Shown here: positions 1 through 9,144 of the stretch, one piece after another
Numbering within the stretch: position 1 is the stretch's first letter
Layout: the number at the start of each line of letters is the position of its first letter
DNA from: Aquimarina spinulae
Lineage (GTDB): Bacteria > Bacteroidota > Bacteroidia > Flavobacteriales > Flavobacteriaceae
Assembly: GCF_943373825.1 (NCBI RefSeq)
Contig: NZ_CALSBP010000002.1
Coordinates: forward strand, 62,001-126,000
Length of the DNA: 64,000 nt
Direction of reading: 5' to 3'
Notes under the pieces: generated by a model
Databases searched by the model: none
What the model was told of the DNA's origin: nothing
What the model saw: the letters and a program-made list of their open reading frames with translations, nothing else
Made by a program: the position numbers and the translations under genes

Positions 1-144
1 CTTGTTTTATTTGGAGGTTTACGATTATATAATAGATTACAAACTCAGACAGAATGGGATTTCAGAGCCATGATAACCGTATTATTTATTGGTTATGGAG
101 GGTATCTAATTTACAAGCATTTTCAAACTCCATCTAAAGATTGA
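1..144 (+). CDS. C-terminal end of an unrecognised membrane protein (partial)
   Basis: An open frame runs in from the left edge and stops with TGA at 142-144, giving 47 residues. The end contains a hydrophobic segment (MITVLFIGYGGYLIY) followed by a short polar tail, which suggests a last transmembrane helix with a few residues beyond it. It converges on the DUF4249 gene and overlaps its 3' end by 22 bases. The family cannot be named from so little sequence. The reading frame looks genuine because it has ordinary amino-acid composition and stops just after the helix. Confidence 0.55.
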   Translation, partial: LVLFGGLRLYNRLQTQTEWDFRAMITVLFIGYGGYLIYKHFQTPSKD

Positions 145-1001
145 ATTGGACCTAGTGTCATCGTTTTTTCTAATAATCGAAATCCTGCAAACACACCATA
201 ACCTCCTTCACCTTCTATATTATTAGGCGGTATAATAGGCTGAAAGAAAGGGTTTGATGTTTGATTTTTATTTAAGAAAGAAGCTTTTAAAGTGGTAAAA
301 ATAAGCTCGTCTACATTTGCGACTTTTACGGTAACCTCTAAGCTTTCGTTTGTATTAGAGATCGTTCCATTAGCAGATATACCTAATCCATCTCCATTTA
401 CATCAGTGGCAAATCTTTCAATATCAAAATTTACAATCGAGCGATTTTCTTCTGTATTATTCGTCACATTAAATAATGCTCCTATGATATAAAAATTATT
501 TTCACCTTTTATATCATCAAAACTTACATTAAGATTCTCTACCACATTACCATCTGCTGCTCTAAACCCAATAGCCGCAGATACGCTTTCTGTTTTCATA
601 ACAGGAATAACGCAAGTGGCTTTAAATTCTTTTCCTTCTGCTAAGACATTTAGAGTATATCTTTTTCCCGGTTCTATCAAGAATTCACTAGATGCAATCT
701 GATATAATTTACTATCGCTAGAATATCTTAATTCTACTTCTTCTTGGTTTTCATTTTTGATAACTACTACTGCTTCTTTAATGATTAAAGTATTTACAAA
801 ATCTGCTTGTTCGAGTTGTAAAGGTTTATCAAAAACAGATATTGTTTTAGAAACTTCAACTTTGATCATTTCTTCTTCTGGAGATAAAAACCCATTGATC
901 AAAACTAACTTCTCTCCTTCTGGTCTATTTTTTATCTCTTCTTTTAGATCATCGCAACCTAGAACGATAAAACCTATGATTAATAAAATGTATGGTTTCA
1001 T
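123..1001 (-). CDS. DUF4249 domain-containing lipoprotein (unit 1)
   Basis: The 292-residue protein begins with a lipoprotein signal peptide (LLIIGFIVLGC, lipobox cysteine at residue 16) followed by an acidic DDLKEE stretch, resembling the lipoprotein export signal of Flavobacteriia that directs lipoproteins to the cell surface. The rest matches the DUF4249 pattern: an early LVLINGFLSPEEE strand, a central FYIIGALFNV block and a C-terminal EGEGGYGVFAGF motif. DUF4249 proteins are usually encoded next to TonB-dependent receptors in Bacteroidota; their function is not established. The ATG lies 3 bases after the stop of the upstream receptor, so the two are cotranscribed. By analogy with SusD it may be the surface partner of that receptor, which is inference. 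A paralogue lies at 4748-5611. Confidence 0.9.
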   Translation of the reverse strand: MKPYILLIIGFIVLGCDDLKEEIKNRPEGEKLVLINGFLSPEEEMIKVEVSKTISVFDKPLQLEQADFVNTLIIKEAVVVIKNENQEEVELRYSSDSKLYQIASSEFLIEPGKRYTLNVLAEGKEFKATCVIPVMKTESVSAAIGFRAADGNVVENLNVSFDDIKGENNFYIIGALFNVTNNTEENRSIVNFDIERFATDVNGDGLGISANGTISNTNESLEVTVKVANVDELIFTTLKASFLNKNQTSNPFFQPIIPPNNIEGEGGYGVFAGFRLLEKTMTLGPIQSLDGV

Positions 1002-1004
1002 ATA

Positions 1005-3638
1005 CTAAAATTTTAAACTATAATTAAACGACGGAAGAAACTGAAATAAGTATCTTCTATACAAAACATTGGGAGAACTTTGATTTTCGCTAGAAATCTC
1101 ATAGTAAAAAGGGTTTTTTCTCGCGTATACATTATAAAACGAAAAACCCCAAGTTCTTTCTCTATTACGTTTTGTGATTTTATGAAATTGAATTCCCAAA
1201 TCTAAACGATGAAAGTTTTCTCCTTTAAAATTATTTTTTTCGGTGTTAAATAGTAATATATTATCATTATTGTTTACATCTTCTATCGGGAAATTATCGC
1301 CTGCAGCTACTCCTAAGGTATTAGGGAGGTTGTAATTAATCCCTGATGTAAATAACCAATTACCAGAAATTGTTATTCTTTTACTAGGCTTATAAATCCC
1401 TACAACAGAGAAATCATGTCTTCTATCATAACGTTCATTAAATATCTTTCCTCCATTTAAATCTTTAAACTGTCTTCGCGACCATGATAAGGTGTATCCC
1501 AACCAACCTGTTAATTTTCCTTTCTTTTTTCTAAGTAAAAATTCTGTTCCATATGCCCAACCTTTCCCAGTAGTAATACCATTTACAAAATCAACAGTTC
1601 GAATAAAGCCTGTAATTTCTCTTACGCTTTCAAGACCTGCAAAAGAAGCACCTTCTTTAAACGCTATAATGTCCTTCATTTTTTTATAATACCCTTCGAT
1701 TGTTAATCCAAATATATTATTATTGAAATCCTTTGCCAGCCCTAAAGCAATTTGTTCAGAAAGCTGAGGCTTTAATCGTTCTGTAGAAGACACCCAAAGA
1801 TCTGTTGGTAATCCCAAACCACTATTAGATAACCGATGTATGTACTGATTCATTTTTGCATATGAGGCTTTTAATGTAAGTAAAGGATACAGCTTATAAG
1901 CAGCAGAAAGTCTCATCTCTGGTTTAAAATAACCTTTAGATTTATGCTGAAAATGACTAAACCTCAAACCTGGATATATGCTAATCTTATCATTAATTCT
2001 CCAATCATCTTCTATATATATTGCACTCTCTAAGCTTTTGATTTTTTGTGTATTTACAATTTCATCATCATTAATATTTTTAATATTAATTTCTTTTGGT
2101 GTAAAATCATGATAGGTCGATCCAATACCAAACCTAAATGTATGATTAGGTGTGGGATAGTAATTAAAATCAAACTTAACTCCATAATCGTTGATTCCTG
2201 AGCTTGTCTTAAACGTAGAACTTCGATTTGCTCTTCCTCTATCATCTTTACTTACTGTAAATTTATAATTACTAAATATTAATGATGTATTAGAGAAGAG
2301 CTTATTATTAAATTCATGATTCCAACGTAAAGTAGAAGTTATATTTCCCCAAAGTATTTTCTGCTTAGATCTTTCATTCTCAAAAACGCTTCTATTTCTA
2401 TATTTATCTTGCCCATAGTATGTGCTCCAATACAACTTATTTTTATCATTTATAACATGATGAAGCTTAGCATTGACATCTGTGAAATAATAAGCAAATT
2501 TCCCTTCCTTGGTCATTAATGGTAAAAGTAACAGATCTGCATAGGTTCTACGACCACTGATTACAAAGGATGTTTTTCCTTTTTTTATGGGCCCTTCCAA
2601 CAATAAAGATGAAGAAATCAAACTAATATTTGCTTTACCTGCAAATTTTTCCTTATTCCCATTTTTGGTATTTATCTTCACTACAGAAGATAATCTTCCG
2701 CCATACCGAGCAGGAAAACCTCCTTTAAATATTTCAACCGATTTAATAGCATCTCCGTTAAATATAGAAAAAATCCCAAAAAGATGGTTTGAATTATAAA
2801 CTGTAGCTTCATCCAGTATGATCAAATTTTGATCTGGTGTTCCGCCACGAACATAAAAGCCTGTAGAACCTTCACTACCTGATTGTATTCCTGGTAATAA
2901 TTGTAAGGTTTTAATAGCATCTTTTTCTCCCAGAATTGTAGGAATATCTTCAAAAAATGAAGGGCTCAGTTTCTCAGAACTCATCTGTGTAATCTGACTT
3001 TTACTTGTTTCCTGATCAGAATTTATAATGATTTCATCCAGATATTCAGTCTCTGGTTCTAAATTTAAATTTATCGTAATATCAGAGGTAAGGTCAATGT
3101 TTTTCTTAATGTTTTTATACCCTACAAATGAGATTAATATCTGATGATTGCCTTCTGATATAGAAAGAGAATAAAACCCATAATCATTGGTTGTTGTACC
3201 TGTATTGAGTTCGGGGATATAAATAGATACACTACCTAGATATTCCTGGCTTCCTTTTTCTGAAATATACCCACTAATGGTGTACTTTTTTGGACGTTTA
3301 TAGATTAGCAATTTTTTACCCAAAACCTTGAATTGATAGAGTTTCGAGGGAAATAGATTTCTTAATACCTTAGCTAAAGTTTTTTCTTTAACATTAACCG
3401 ATATGATTTTAGAAATATCAATTGCGCTATCAGAATATCCTATCGTAAAATTTAATTTTGTTTCTAACTCACCTAAAACACTGGCAATAGATACATTTTC
3501 TTTTACTAAACTAATTTTTTGATCTAAAATTTCTTCTTGGGTATAACCACTAAACCCTCCAATAAAAAGCACTACAAATAGGGCTCTAATCACTTTTATT
3601 CTCACTAGAAAATTAAATCGGCAATTTGATTTTTGCAA
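1005..3638 (-). CDS. TonB-dependent receptor with STN signalling domain (unit 1)
   Basis: This is an outer-membrane receptor of 877 residues. Domains in order: signal peptide (about 15-34, ending GYTQ), STN domain (about 38-115), carboxypeptidase-like regulatory domain (about 118-205, TISGYISEKGSQEYLGSV), plug (about 220-330, with GFYVRGGTPDQNLIILDEA), then a long beta-barrel ending in a C-terminal aromatic (NYSLKF). In FecA-type receptors the STN domain contacts the periplasmic part of a FecR anti-sigma factor, and a complete FecR gene lies immediately upstream, 14 bases away. The ligand cannot be read from the sequence. There is no ATG near the start: TTG at 3638 precedes a good signal peptide, and GTG at 3605 is an alternative. 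It is clearly paralogous to the receptor at 5663-7996, which lacks STN. Confidence 0.92.
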   Translation of the reverse strand: MQKSNCRFNFLVRIKVIRALFVVLFIGGFSGYTQEEILDQKISLVKENVSIASVLGELETKLNFTIGYSDSAIDISKIISVNVKEKTLAKVLRNLFPSKLYQFKVLGKKLLIYKRPKKYTISGYISEKGSQEYLGSVSIYIPELNTGTTTNDYGFYSLSISEGNHQILISFVGYKNIKKNIDLTSDITINLNLEPETEYLDEIIINSDQETSKSQITQMSSEKLSPSFFEDIPTILGEKDAIKTLQLLPGIQSGSEGSTGFYVRGGTPDQNLIILDEATVYNSNHLFGIFSIFNGDAIKSVEIFKGGFPARYGGRLSSVVKINTKNGNKEKFAGKANISLISSSLLLEGPIKKGKTSFVISGRRTYADLLLLPLMTKEGKFAYYFTDVNAKLHHVINDKNKLYWSTYYGQDKYRNRSVFENERSKQKILWGNITSTLRWNHEFNNKLFSNTSLIFSNYKFTVSKDDRGRANRSSTFKTSSGINDYGVKFDFNYYPTPNHTFRFGIGSTYHDFTPKEINIKNINDDEIVNTQKIKSLESAIYIEDDWRINDKISIYPGLRFSHFQHKSKGYFKPEMRLSAAYKLYPLLTLKASYAKMNQYIHRLSNSGLGLPTDLWVSSTERLKPQLSEQIALGLAKDFNNNIFGLTIEGYYKKMKDIIAFKEGASFAGLESVREITGFIRTVDFVNGITTGKGWAYGTEFLLRKKKGKLTGWLGYTLSWSRRQFKDLNGGKIFNERYDRRHDFSVVGIYKPSKRITISGNWLFTSGINYNLPNTLGVAAGDNFPIEDVNNNDNILLFNTEKNNFKGENFHRLDLGIQFHKITKRNRERTWGFSFYNVYARKNPFYYEISSENQSSPNVLYRRYLFQFLPSFNYSLKF

Positions 3639-3652
3639 AAGGAATAACGTTT

Positions 3653-4636
3653 TTAAGAATTACATTCTCCACCTTTTATAACAATAGTATTCGAATCAGT
3701 TTTTTCATATGTGACATCAAATAATATTTCAAGAGTTTCCAAAACATCCTCAAACGATTCGTTGTCAAAGATAGTGGTTAACGTACAATTAGCAAATTCT
3801 TTACTCTCGATAATTATGTTCTTATTGTAATACAGTTCTATATCTTTAATTACTTGTTCTATAGAAGTTTTTTCAAATTTAAGTACCCCAGATTTCCAGG
3901 AAAAGAAATTTAGGCTTTCATTTGCAGCTTTTATCAATTTGCCACTCGCCTTTGCTGTTACCATATCTCCCGGAGTTAAAATTTCTTTATAATTTTTTGA
4001 TGAAAACTCAACACTACCTGTTACTAATACAAGTTCTACTTCTTTTGTATTAATATTATTTTTTAGGTTAAATGACGTACCTAAAACCTTAGTTTGTGTG
4101 GCATTAGCAATAACAATAAATGGTTTATCGGGGTCTTTTATAACTTCAAAAAAACCTTCTCCTTTTAGATTTAACCTCCTGCTATTTCCTTTAAAATCCT
4201 TTTTATAAGTAAGTTGACTACCCTCATTAAGCCATACTATAGAGTTATCTGGTAATGTAAATTTGTTTTCTGCTCCTGTTTTTGCCAGTAAAATTACTTC
4301 AGTATTAAAAAATGTATTAAAATAAAAGCCTAAACCAATTAAAAGTACAATAGAGGCTGCGATTTTAAGATAAACATTATTTAATTTTGGTTTCTTCTTT
4401 GCTGTAGCATTTATGCCAGATTCAAATTTGCTCCATTGTTCATCTACATCAATTTTATCAAAATCCTCTATATTTTCTGAAGTACTCCATATGCGTTTAA
4501 CATCTTCAAAATAGGCTGTATTTGATTCGGATTCGACAATCCAACCCTCTACAAACTTTCGTTCATCATCTTGTACGTCATTTTGTAAATAACGTGTTAA
4601 AAGTTGTAGTATATGATCTTCTTGTTCGATATTCAT
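3653..4636 (-). CDS. FecR-family anti-sigma factor (full length)
   Basis: The protein has 327 residues. Residues 1-85 form the cytoplasmic sigma-binding part, one transmembrane helix lies at about 88-108 (YLKIAASIVLLIGLGFYF), a FecR domain follows at about 115-210 (FTLPDNSIVWLNEGSQLTY), and a DUF4974-type STN-like domain closes the protein at about 250-322. FecR proteins span the inner membrane and relay ligand occupancy from the STN domain of an outer-membrane receptor to an ECF sigma factor. The next gene is an STN-containing receptor, so this is a complete signalling pair. The only ECF sigma gene in the window is at 8390-8950, about 4 kb upstream, so the two FecR-like genes may share it. 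The ATG start is supported by alignment to the remnant at 8074-8256. Confidence 0.93.
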   Translation of the reverse strand: MNIEQEDHILQLLTRYLQNDVQDDERKFVEGWIVESESNTAYFEDVKRIWSTSENIEDFDKIDVDEQWSKFESGINATAKKKPKLNNVYLKIAASIVLLIGLGFYFNTFFNTEVILLAKTGAENKFTLPDNSIVWLNEGSQLTYKKDFKGNSRRLNLKGEGFFEVIKDPDKPFIVIANATQTKVLGTSFNLKNNINTKEVELVLVTGSVEFSSKNYKEILTPGDMVTAKASGKLIKAANESLNFFSWKSGVLKFEKTSIEQVIKDIELYYNKNIIIESKEFANCTLTTIFDNESFEDVLETLEILFDVTYEKTDSNTIVIKGGECNS

Positions 4637-4747
4637 TTCTGAAATTAAAATCTGGCTCTAAAAGTAATAAATTATTAAGATTATGTCGTCAAAACAACTT
4701 TAAGTTCGCTTTTTAAATAATAGTCTACTCGATTTTATCTTTTTTGT

Positions 4748-5611
4748 TTAAAAAGTTTCTTCCACTTCTGTTAATTGATATCCTGCAAAAACACCATATC
4801 CATTCTCTCCTTCTATATTGGTCGGAGCAATAACTGATTCTGCAAATGGATCTCCGTCATTAAAATCATTTAAATATGTTGCTCTTAGCGCTTCGTATAA
4901 TATTTTTTCTGCATTGGCTACCTGAATCTTTAACTTGGGATTAGGTAATGCATTATCAGATAAAGTAAAAAATCCATCTGCTGTGATTACAGAATTTTCT
5001 CTACTTACATCTGTTGCAAACTGTTTAAACTCGAAATTTATATTTTCTACCTGGTTACTAGTTGTGTCTCCTCCATTATCAAAAGACTGAGTAACTATGG
5101 CGCCTATGATATAAAAATTGTTTTGATTTTTGATATCCCCTACAGTAACTTTCAACAAGCGATTCTCAGAGAACTCACCTTCTTTTACCTGAATATCCTT
5201 CTCTATCCTTTGTACAGCTTCGGTTGGTATTGTACAAGATGCTTTATATTCTTTACCTAGAGCCGTAACTTTCAAAAAGTATTTCTTGCCAGGTGATATT
5301 ACTAAACCACTTGCCGGTGCTTCGTAGCTTAAAGATGCATCTGTATATACAAGTGCCACCTCATTGTTTTCTTCATCTGTTATCACTACGGTAGCATCTT
5401 TAATAACCATATCCTTAACATTAACTGTACTTGATGCTCTTGATTTAGATCTTGACACCTGTACTTTTAGTGTGGTATCTTGTGGTGATAAATAACTATT
5501 AATAACTACAAGCTCTTGTTTTTCTAATAAATCACTTGCATCTACGCTCGTCTCACAGCTTACTAAACAAATGCCTAGAATTATTAATAGTATACTTGGA
5601 AAATATTTCAT
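4748..5611 (-). CDS. DUF4249 domain-containing lipoprotein (unit 2)
   Basis: This is a paralogue of the DUF4249 protein at 123-1001, with the same landmarks (VVINSYLSPQD, FYIIGAIV, ENGYGVFAGYQL). I chose the ATG at 5611, giving 287 residues, because MKYFPSILLIILGICLVSC is an ideal lipoprotein signal with the lipid cysteine at residue 19. The frame can be extended to a GTG at 5659, but that would put 16 charged residues before the signal peptide. It follows the STN-less TonB receptor by about 50 bases and is presumably in the same transcript. Its role is probably that of a surface lipoprotein partner of the receptor, by family context rather than proof. Confidence 0.9.
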   Translation of the reverse strand: MKYFPSILLIILGICLVSCETSVDASDLLEKQELVVINSYLSPQDTTLKVQVSRSKSRASSTVNVKDMVIKDATVVITDEENNEVALVYTDASLSYEAPASGLVISPGKKYFLKVTALGKEYKASCTIPTEAVQRIEKDIQVKEGEFSENRLLKVTVGDIKNQNNFYIIGAIVTQSFDNGGDTTSNQVENINFEFKQFATDVSRENSVITADGFFTLSDNALPNPKLKIQVANAEKILYEALRATYLNDFNDGDPFAESVIAPTNIEGENGYGVFAGYQLTEVEETF

Positions 5612-5662
5612 CTGTGTATCTTTATATTTTTCTAATAATTTTGACCTTGTTGATTTCACTTT

Positions 5663-7996
5663 TTAGAATTTATAGGTATAATTAATTGATGGAATAAACT
5701 GTAGGATTGATACTTTTTTAAGTTTAGCATCATCAAAATAATAATAGAAAGGATTTTTTCTTCCGTAAATATTATATATCGAAAATCCCCAGGTACGTTC
5801 CCTATTCTTTGAAAATCGTTTATGAAATTGAATTCCCAAATCTAAACGATGATAATTTTCTCCTCTAAAATTATTTCGCTCCGTACTAAAAGGTGTTCCT
5901 CCATTAGAGAGATCAGGGATTGTTATCGGAAAATTACTTGTGTTTGATATAGACTCAGTATCCGGAAGGTTAAAGTTATTCCCCGAAGAAAACAACCATG
6001 TTCCTGATAGTGTTATACGATCATGAGGTTTATATATACCAACCAAAGAAAGGTCATGTCTCCGATCATATTTTGCAAAGAATTTTCGCCCTTGATTTAG
6101 TTCATCAAATTGTCTTTCTGACCAAGATAATGTATACCCAAGCCAACCTGTAAGTTTCCCTGTTTTTTTACGTAATAATAGCTCTGTACCATAAGCCCAT
6201 CCTTGGCCTGTGGTAATATTTTCTTCCCAATCAATTTCTTTTCCTGTTCCCAGGTCTTCTAATAACAAGAATGAAGCACCTTCTTTATATGCTATCACAT
6301 CATCCATTTTTTTATAATACCCTTCGACAGTAATAGAATACCCATCATCCATAAAATCTTTTGCCACTCCTAATGCATATTGTTCAGAAACCTGGGGCTT
6401 TAATTGATCTGTAGAAGATACCCAAAGATCTGTAGGTAACCCTATTCCTGAGTTAGAAAGTAAATGAATGTATTGATTCATTTTGGAATACGAAGCTTTT
6501 AGTGCCAAATCGGGTTTTACATTCCAGGCAATAGTTGCTCTTGGTTCCAGATTAAGGTAATCTGTTGATTTAAACTGAAAATGAGTTAATCTTAACCCGG
6601 GAGAGAAACTTAGCGTATTGGTAATTTTCCAATCATCCTCGAGATATAAAGCGCTCTCTAGAGATTCAATTTTTTGTGTGATATCAGAATTACTTTCTCC
6701 TGTTTCCCTTATCCTGGATTGTTTTGGTACAAAATTATGATATGTAGATGCCAGTCCAAACCGTATAGAATGCTTAGGGTTGGGATAGTAATCAAAATCT
6801 GCTTTAATTCCATAATCATTGATTCCCGAGTTTGTTTTCAATTTAAAAATTTCATTCTGAAACTTTTCATCAACTTTAATTCCAAAGTTATAATTACTAA
6901 AAATTAAAGAAGTGTTAGAAAAAAACTTATCACTAAATTGGTGATTCCATCGTAATGTAGAGGTTATGTTACCCCAGAACAATTTTGTTTTTAAGTCGTC
7001 TCCTGCTTCCTTTTCGACCGCATGGAATTTATCTTGTCCAAAATAATTACTCCAGTATAGTTTATTTTTTTCATTAAAAACATGGTGTATTTTAAAATTA
7101 AGATCCATAAAGTAATATCCCGCTTTTAGATCTGATTTTTGAAAAGGTTTAGACAATAGATCTGCATATGTTCTTCGTCCACTAAAAATAAATGAAGTTT
7201 TTCCCTTTTTGATTGGTCCTTCTACCAATAGAGATGAAGATATTAACCCGACGTTTATTTTTCCACTCAGCCTTTCTTTATTTCCGTTTTTTGTATCTAT
7301 TTTGAGTACAGAAGATAATCTACCACCAAATCTTGCCGGAAACCCTCCTTTAAAAGTTTCTATCGACTTAATAGCATCTCCGTTAAATACCGAAAATATT
7401 CCAAATAAATGGTTAGAATTATATACAGGAGCTTCATCTAATATGATCAGGTTTTGATCCGGAGTCCCTCCTCTTACAAAGAACCCTGCACTTCCTTCAT
7501 TACCTCGCTGAATTCCTGGCAATAACTGCAATGCTTTGATTACGTCTTTTTCTCCCAGAATAGCGGGAATATCTTCTATTTCTGAAGGTTTTATAGACAC
7601 AACACTCATTTGAGTTACCTGGCTTTCATTCACTCTTCTGTCTCCATCTATAATAACTTCATCAAGGCTTTCGGTTTCTAGTTCCATATCAAAATTAAGT
7701 GCGAGATCACTAGTAAGATCAATCGATTTTTTAATGGTTCCATATCCTATAAAAGACACAATCAATTCATGTCTTCCTTCAGGAATAGTAAGTGAAAAGA
7801 ATCCGTAGTCATTGGTAGTAGTCCCCACTGCACTACCCGGAATATAAATTGATACAGCCGGTAAATATTCCTGACTACCTGATTCTTTTACATACCCACT
7901 AATTGTATATTTTTCTACTGTTTTTTGTTGGCTAAATATTTTACTAAAGCCCATAAGTATCACCCAAAAGGCAAGAATTACTTGTTTTGTTTTCAA
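5663..7996 (-). CDS. TonB-dependent receptor lacking the STN domain (unit 2)
   Basis: The 777-residue outer-membrane receptor starts with a signal peptide (about 1-22, ending KIFSQ), passes directly into a carboxypeptidase-like regulatory domain (about 29-115), a plug (about 130-235, GFFVRGGTPDQNLIILDEA) and a beta-barrel ending in NYTYKF. It aligns along its whole length with the receptor at 1005-3638 from the regulatory domain onward, but the roughly 80-residue STN domain is absent. The FecR gene expected upstream is reduced to 60 codons, so this unit appears to have lost signalling while keeping transport. The start is TTG at 7996; no ATG offers a signal peptide. Confidence 0.92.
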   Translation of the reverse strand: MKTKQVILAFWVILMGFSKIFSQQKTVEKYTISGYVKESGSQEYLPAVSIYIPGSAVGTTTNDYGFFSLTIPEGRHELIVSFIGYGTIKKSIDLTSDLALNFDMELETESLDEVIIDGDRRVNESQVTQMSVVSIKPSEIEDIPAILGEKDVIKALQLLPGIQRGNEGSAGFFVRGGTPDQNLIILDEAPVYNSNHLFGIFSVFNGDAIKSIETFKGGFPARFGGRLSSVLKIDTKNGNKERLSGKINVGLISSSLLVEGPIKKGKTSFIFSGRRTYADLLSKPFQKSDLKAGYYFMDLNFKIHHVFNEKNKLYWSNYFGQDKFHAVEKEAGDDLKTKLFWGNITSTLRWNHQFSDKFFSNTSLIFSNYNFGIKVDEKFQNEIFKLKTNSGINDYGIKADFDYYPNPKHSIRFGLASTYHNFVPKQSRIRETGESNSDITQKIESLESALYLEDDWKITNTLSFSPGLRLTHFQFKSTDYLNLEPRATIAWNVKPDLALKASYSKMNQYIHLLSNSGIGLPTDLWVSSTDQLKPQVSEQYALGVAKDFMDDGYSITVEGYYKKMDDVIAYKEGASFLLLEDLGTGKEIDWEENITTGQGWAYGTELLLRKKTGKLTGWLGYTLSWSERQFDELNQGRKFFAKYDRRHDLSLVGIYKPHDRITLSGTWLFSSGNNFNLPDTESISNTSNFPITIPDLSNGGTPFSTERNNFRGENYHRLDLGIQFHKRFSKNRERTWGFSIYNIYGRKNPFYYYFDDAKLKKVSILQFIPSINYTYKF

Positions 7997-8073
7997 TTTT
8001 CTAAAAAGTTTAATGATTATATATTCAAAACACCTATTATGATCAAATCATTGATTTTATATTCTAAGCGATA

Positions 8074-8256
8074 TCATAACACTATTCTTTGAATCCATAA
8101 TCGTTGAATCTTATGATAATATGAAGTATTGTCAGAACTCTCAGAAACCCACTGTTGTACAAAAATTTCTTCTTCAGGTGTTGCTTTATCCGAAAAATAT
8201 TTAATTAAAGCATATTCTAAGTTAATTTGGTTGTGCATATTCATAACAGATCTCAT
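8074..8256 (-). pseudogene. Truncated FecR: N-terminal sigma-binding segment only
   Basis: Sixty codons align with the first 60 or so residues of the full FecR at 3653-4636: compare YFSDKATPEEEIFVQQWVSE with YLQNDVQDDERKFVEGWIVE, followed by NTSYYHKIQRLW against NTAYFEDVKRIW. The frame then stops; the transmembrane helix, FecR domain and C-terminal domain are missing. Possible ATG starts are 8256, 8244 and 8238; the last aligns best with the full-length protein. It sits between the ECF sigma gene and the STN-less receptor and has its own promoter-like element upstream. It may be a dead remnant, or a functional soluble sigma-binding peptide, since the N-terminal cytoplasmic part of FecR is the sigma-interacting part in the E. 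coli Fec system. Confidence 0.6.
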
Positions 8257-8330
8257 TTTAATAAAAATTATATGTTATTTTTTCTTTCTACAACAAAGCA
8301 TTTTACATTATCTCTGTATAGTTAGTTACC

Positions 8331-8364
8331 TATATGACGAATAGAAAAGAAGTTACACGTAACT
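8331..8364 (-). promoter_or_regulatory. Promoter-like element shared with the barrel gene, upstream of truncated fecR
   Basis: On the minus strand this 34-base element reads GTTACGTGTaa, CTTCTTTTCTAT, then CGTCATAT. A nearly identical copy lies at 9811-9844. ACGTGT and CGTCATA are separated by about 15 bases, a spacing typical of the -35 and -10 elements of ECF sigma promoters, in which CGTC is a frequent -10 core. It lies about 75-110 bases before the FecR remnant and just downstream of the sigma gene. That it is an ECF promoter is inference from form and placement. Confidence 0.5.
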
Positions 8365-8389
8365 GAAAGTAAAAAAAATGAAAAATAAA

Positions 8390-8950
8390 TCATAAATAAC
8401 TGATAAACAGCATCATAAAAACAACTAAAACTAATGTTTTTATTTTTTTAAGGGCATTACTGATATGAGTTTCTACTGTTCTTTTGCTAATATTAAGCTC
8501 ATCGGCAATCTCTTGGTTTGTTTTCCCTTCGAACCGACTAAGCATAAAGATTTTTTGATTTTGATCAGGAAGGGTCTTGATAGCTTTATAGATTTTTTCC
8601 TGTAATTCTGTTTTCTCTATTTCTGCATCGTCTTCCTCTATAAGAATAGGCGATTCTTTTTGAATGATATCCTTATGTTGTTGGCGAATATTATGAATTT
8701 TGATATAATCAAAACATCGGTTTTTTACAGATGTATATAGGAATGATTTTAAAGAAGTATGGATGATAAGTTCATCTTTTCTTTCATAGAGTTTTATAAA
8801 CACTTCTTGTGTAATATCTTGTGCTGTATCCAGATCCAAAACATACCTTTTGGCATATATGGTAAGTACTTTAAAATATTGCTTAAATACAGATTCAAAA
8901 ACTTTGACATTTTTGTTTTTGATTTGTTCTATGATAAGTTGATCACCCAA
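8390..8950 (-). CDS. ECF RNA polymerase sigma factor (FecI-like, Bacteroidota type)
   Basis: The 186-residue protein has sigma region 2 at about 20-90 (YAKRYVLDLDTAQDITQEVFIKLYE) and region 4 at about 122-176 (LPDQNQKIFMLSRFEGKTNQEIADELNISKRTVETHISNALKKI) with its helix-turn-helix. The C-terminus is a hydrophobic tail (VLVVFMMLFISYL), seen in many Bacteroidota ECF sigma factors of this group. It is the first gene of the receptor cluster and the likely partner of the FecR proteins at 3653-4636 and 8074-8256. The start is TTG at 8950: an in-frame stop lies about 8 codons upstream and there is no ATG between. A nine-C tract lies about 100 bases upstream. Confidence 0.92.
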   Translation of the reverse strand: MGDQLIIEQIKNKNVKVFESVFKQYFKVLTIYAKRYVLDLDTAQDITQEVFIKLYERKDELIIHTSLKSFLYTSVKNRCFDYIKIHNIRQQHKDIIQKESPILIEEDDAEIEKTELQEKIYKAIKTLPDQNQKIFMLSRFEGKTNQEIADELNISKRTVETHISNALKKIKTLVLVVFMMLFISYL

Positions 8951-9050
8951 ACGTTGGTTTTGAAAATTATGCTATCAAATATCTTGCAAAGATAAAATTA
9001 CATTACTATTCTCAAAGAACGAAAAATTCGAGTATATGTTACAAAAATTA

Positions 9051-9059
9051 CCCCCCCCC
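9051..9059. repeat. Nine-cytosine homopolymer
   Basis: An uninterrupted run of nine C occurs in otherwise AT-rich DNA, 100 bases before the sigma factor start and about 85 bases beyond the end of the barrel gene. Homopolymers of this length are prone to slippage in both replication and sequencing. Confidence 0.9.
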
Positions 9060-9093
9060 TTCTCTTATCATTTCTTAATCTAATGCAGAATAT

Positions 9094-9129
9094 AAAAAAG
9101 GGGTATTGAAATTTGCTTTCTAATACCCC
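9094..9129 (-). terminator. Intrinsic terminator of the barrel protein gene
   Basis: Inverted repeat GGGGTATT (9100-9107) and AATACCCC (9122-9129) with a 14-base loop. On the minus strand the hairpin is followed by six T. It lies 16 bases beyond the stop of the gene at 9145-9741. Confidence 0.8.
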
Positions 9130-9144
9130 ATTAATAGTAAACAA

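Noticed and set aside
5612..5659. GTG start extending the DUF4249 protein of unit 2 by 16 residues
   Set aside because: It would place a charged extension before a perfect lipoprotein signal peptide that begins at the ATG at 5611.
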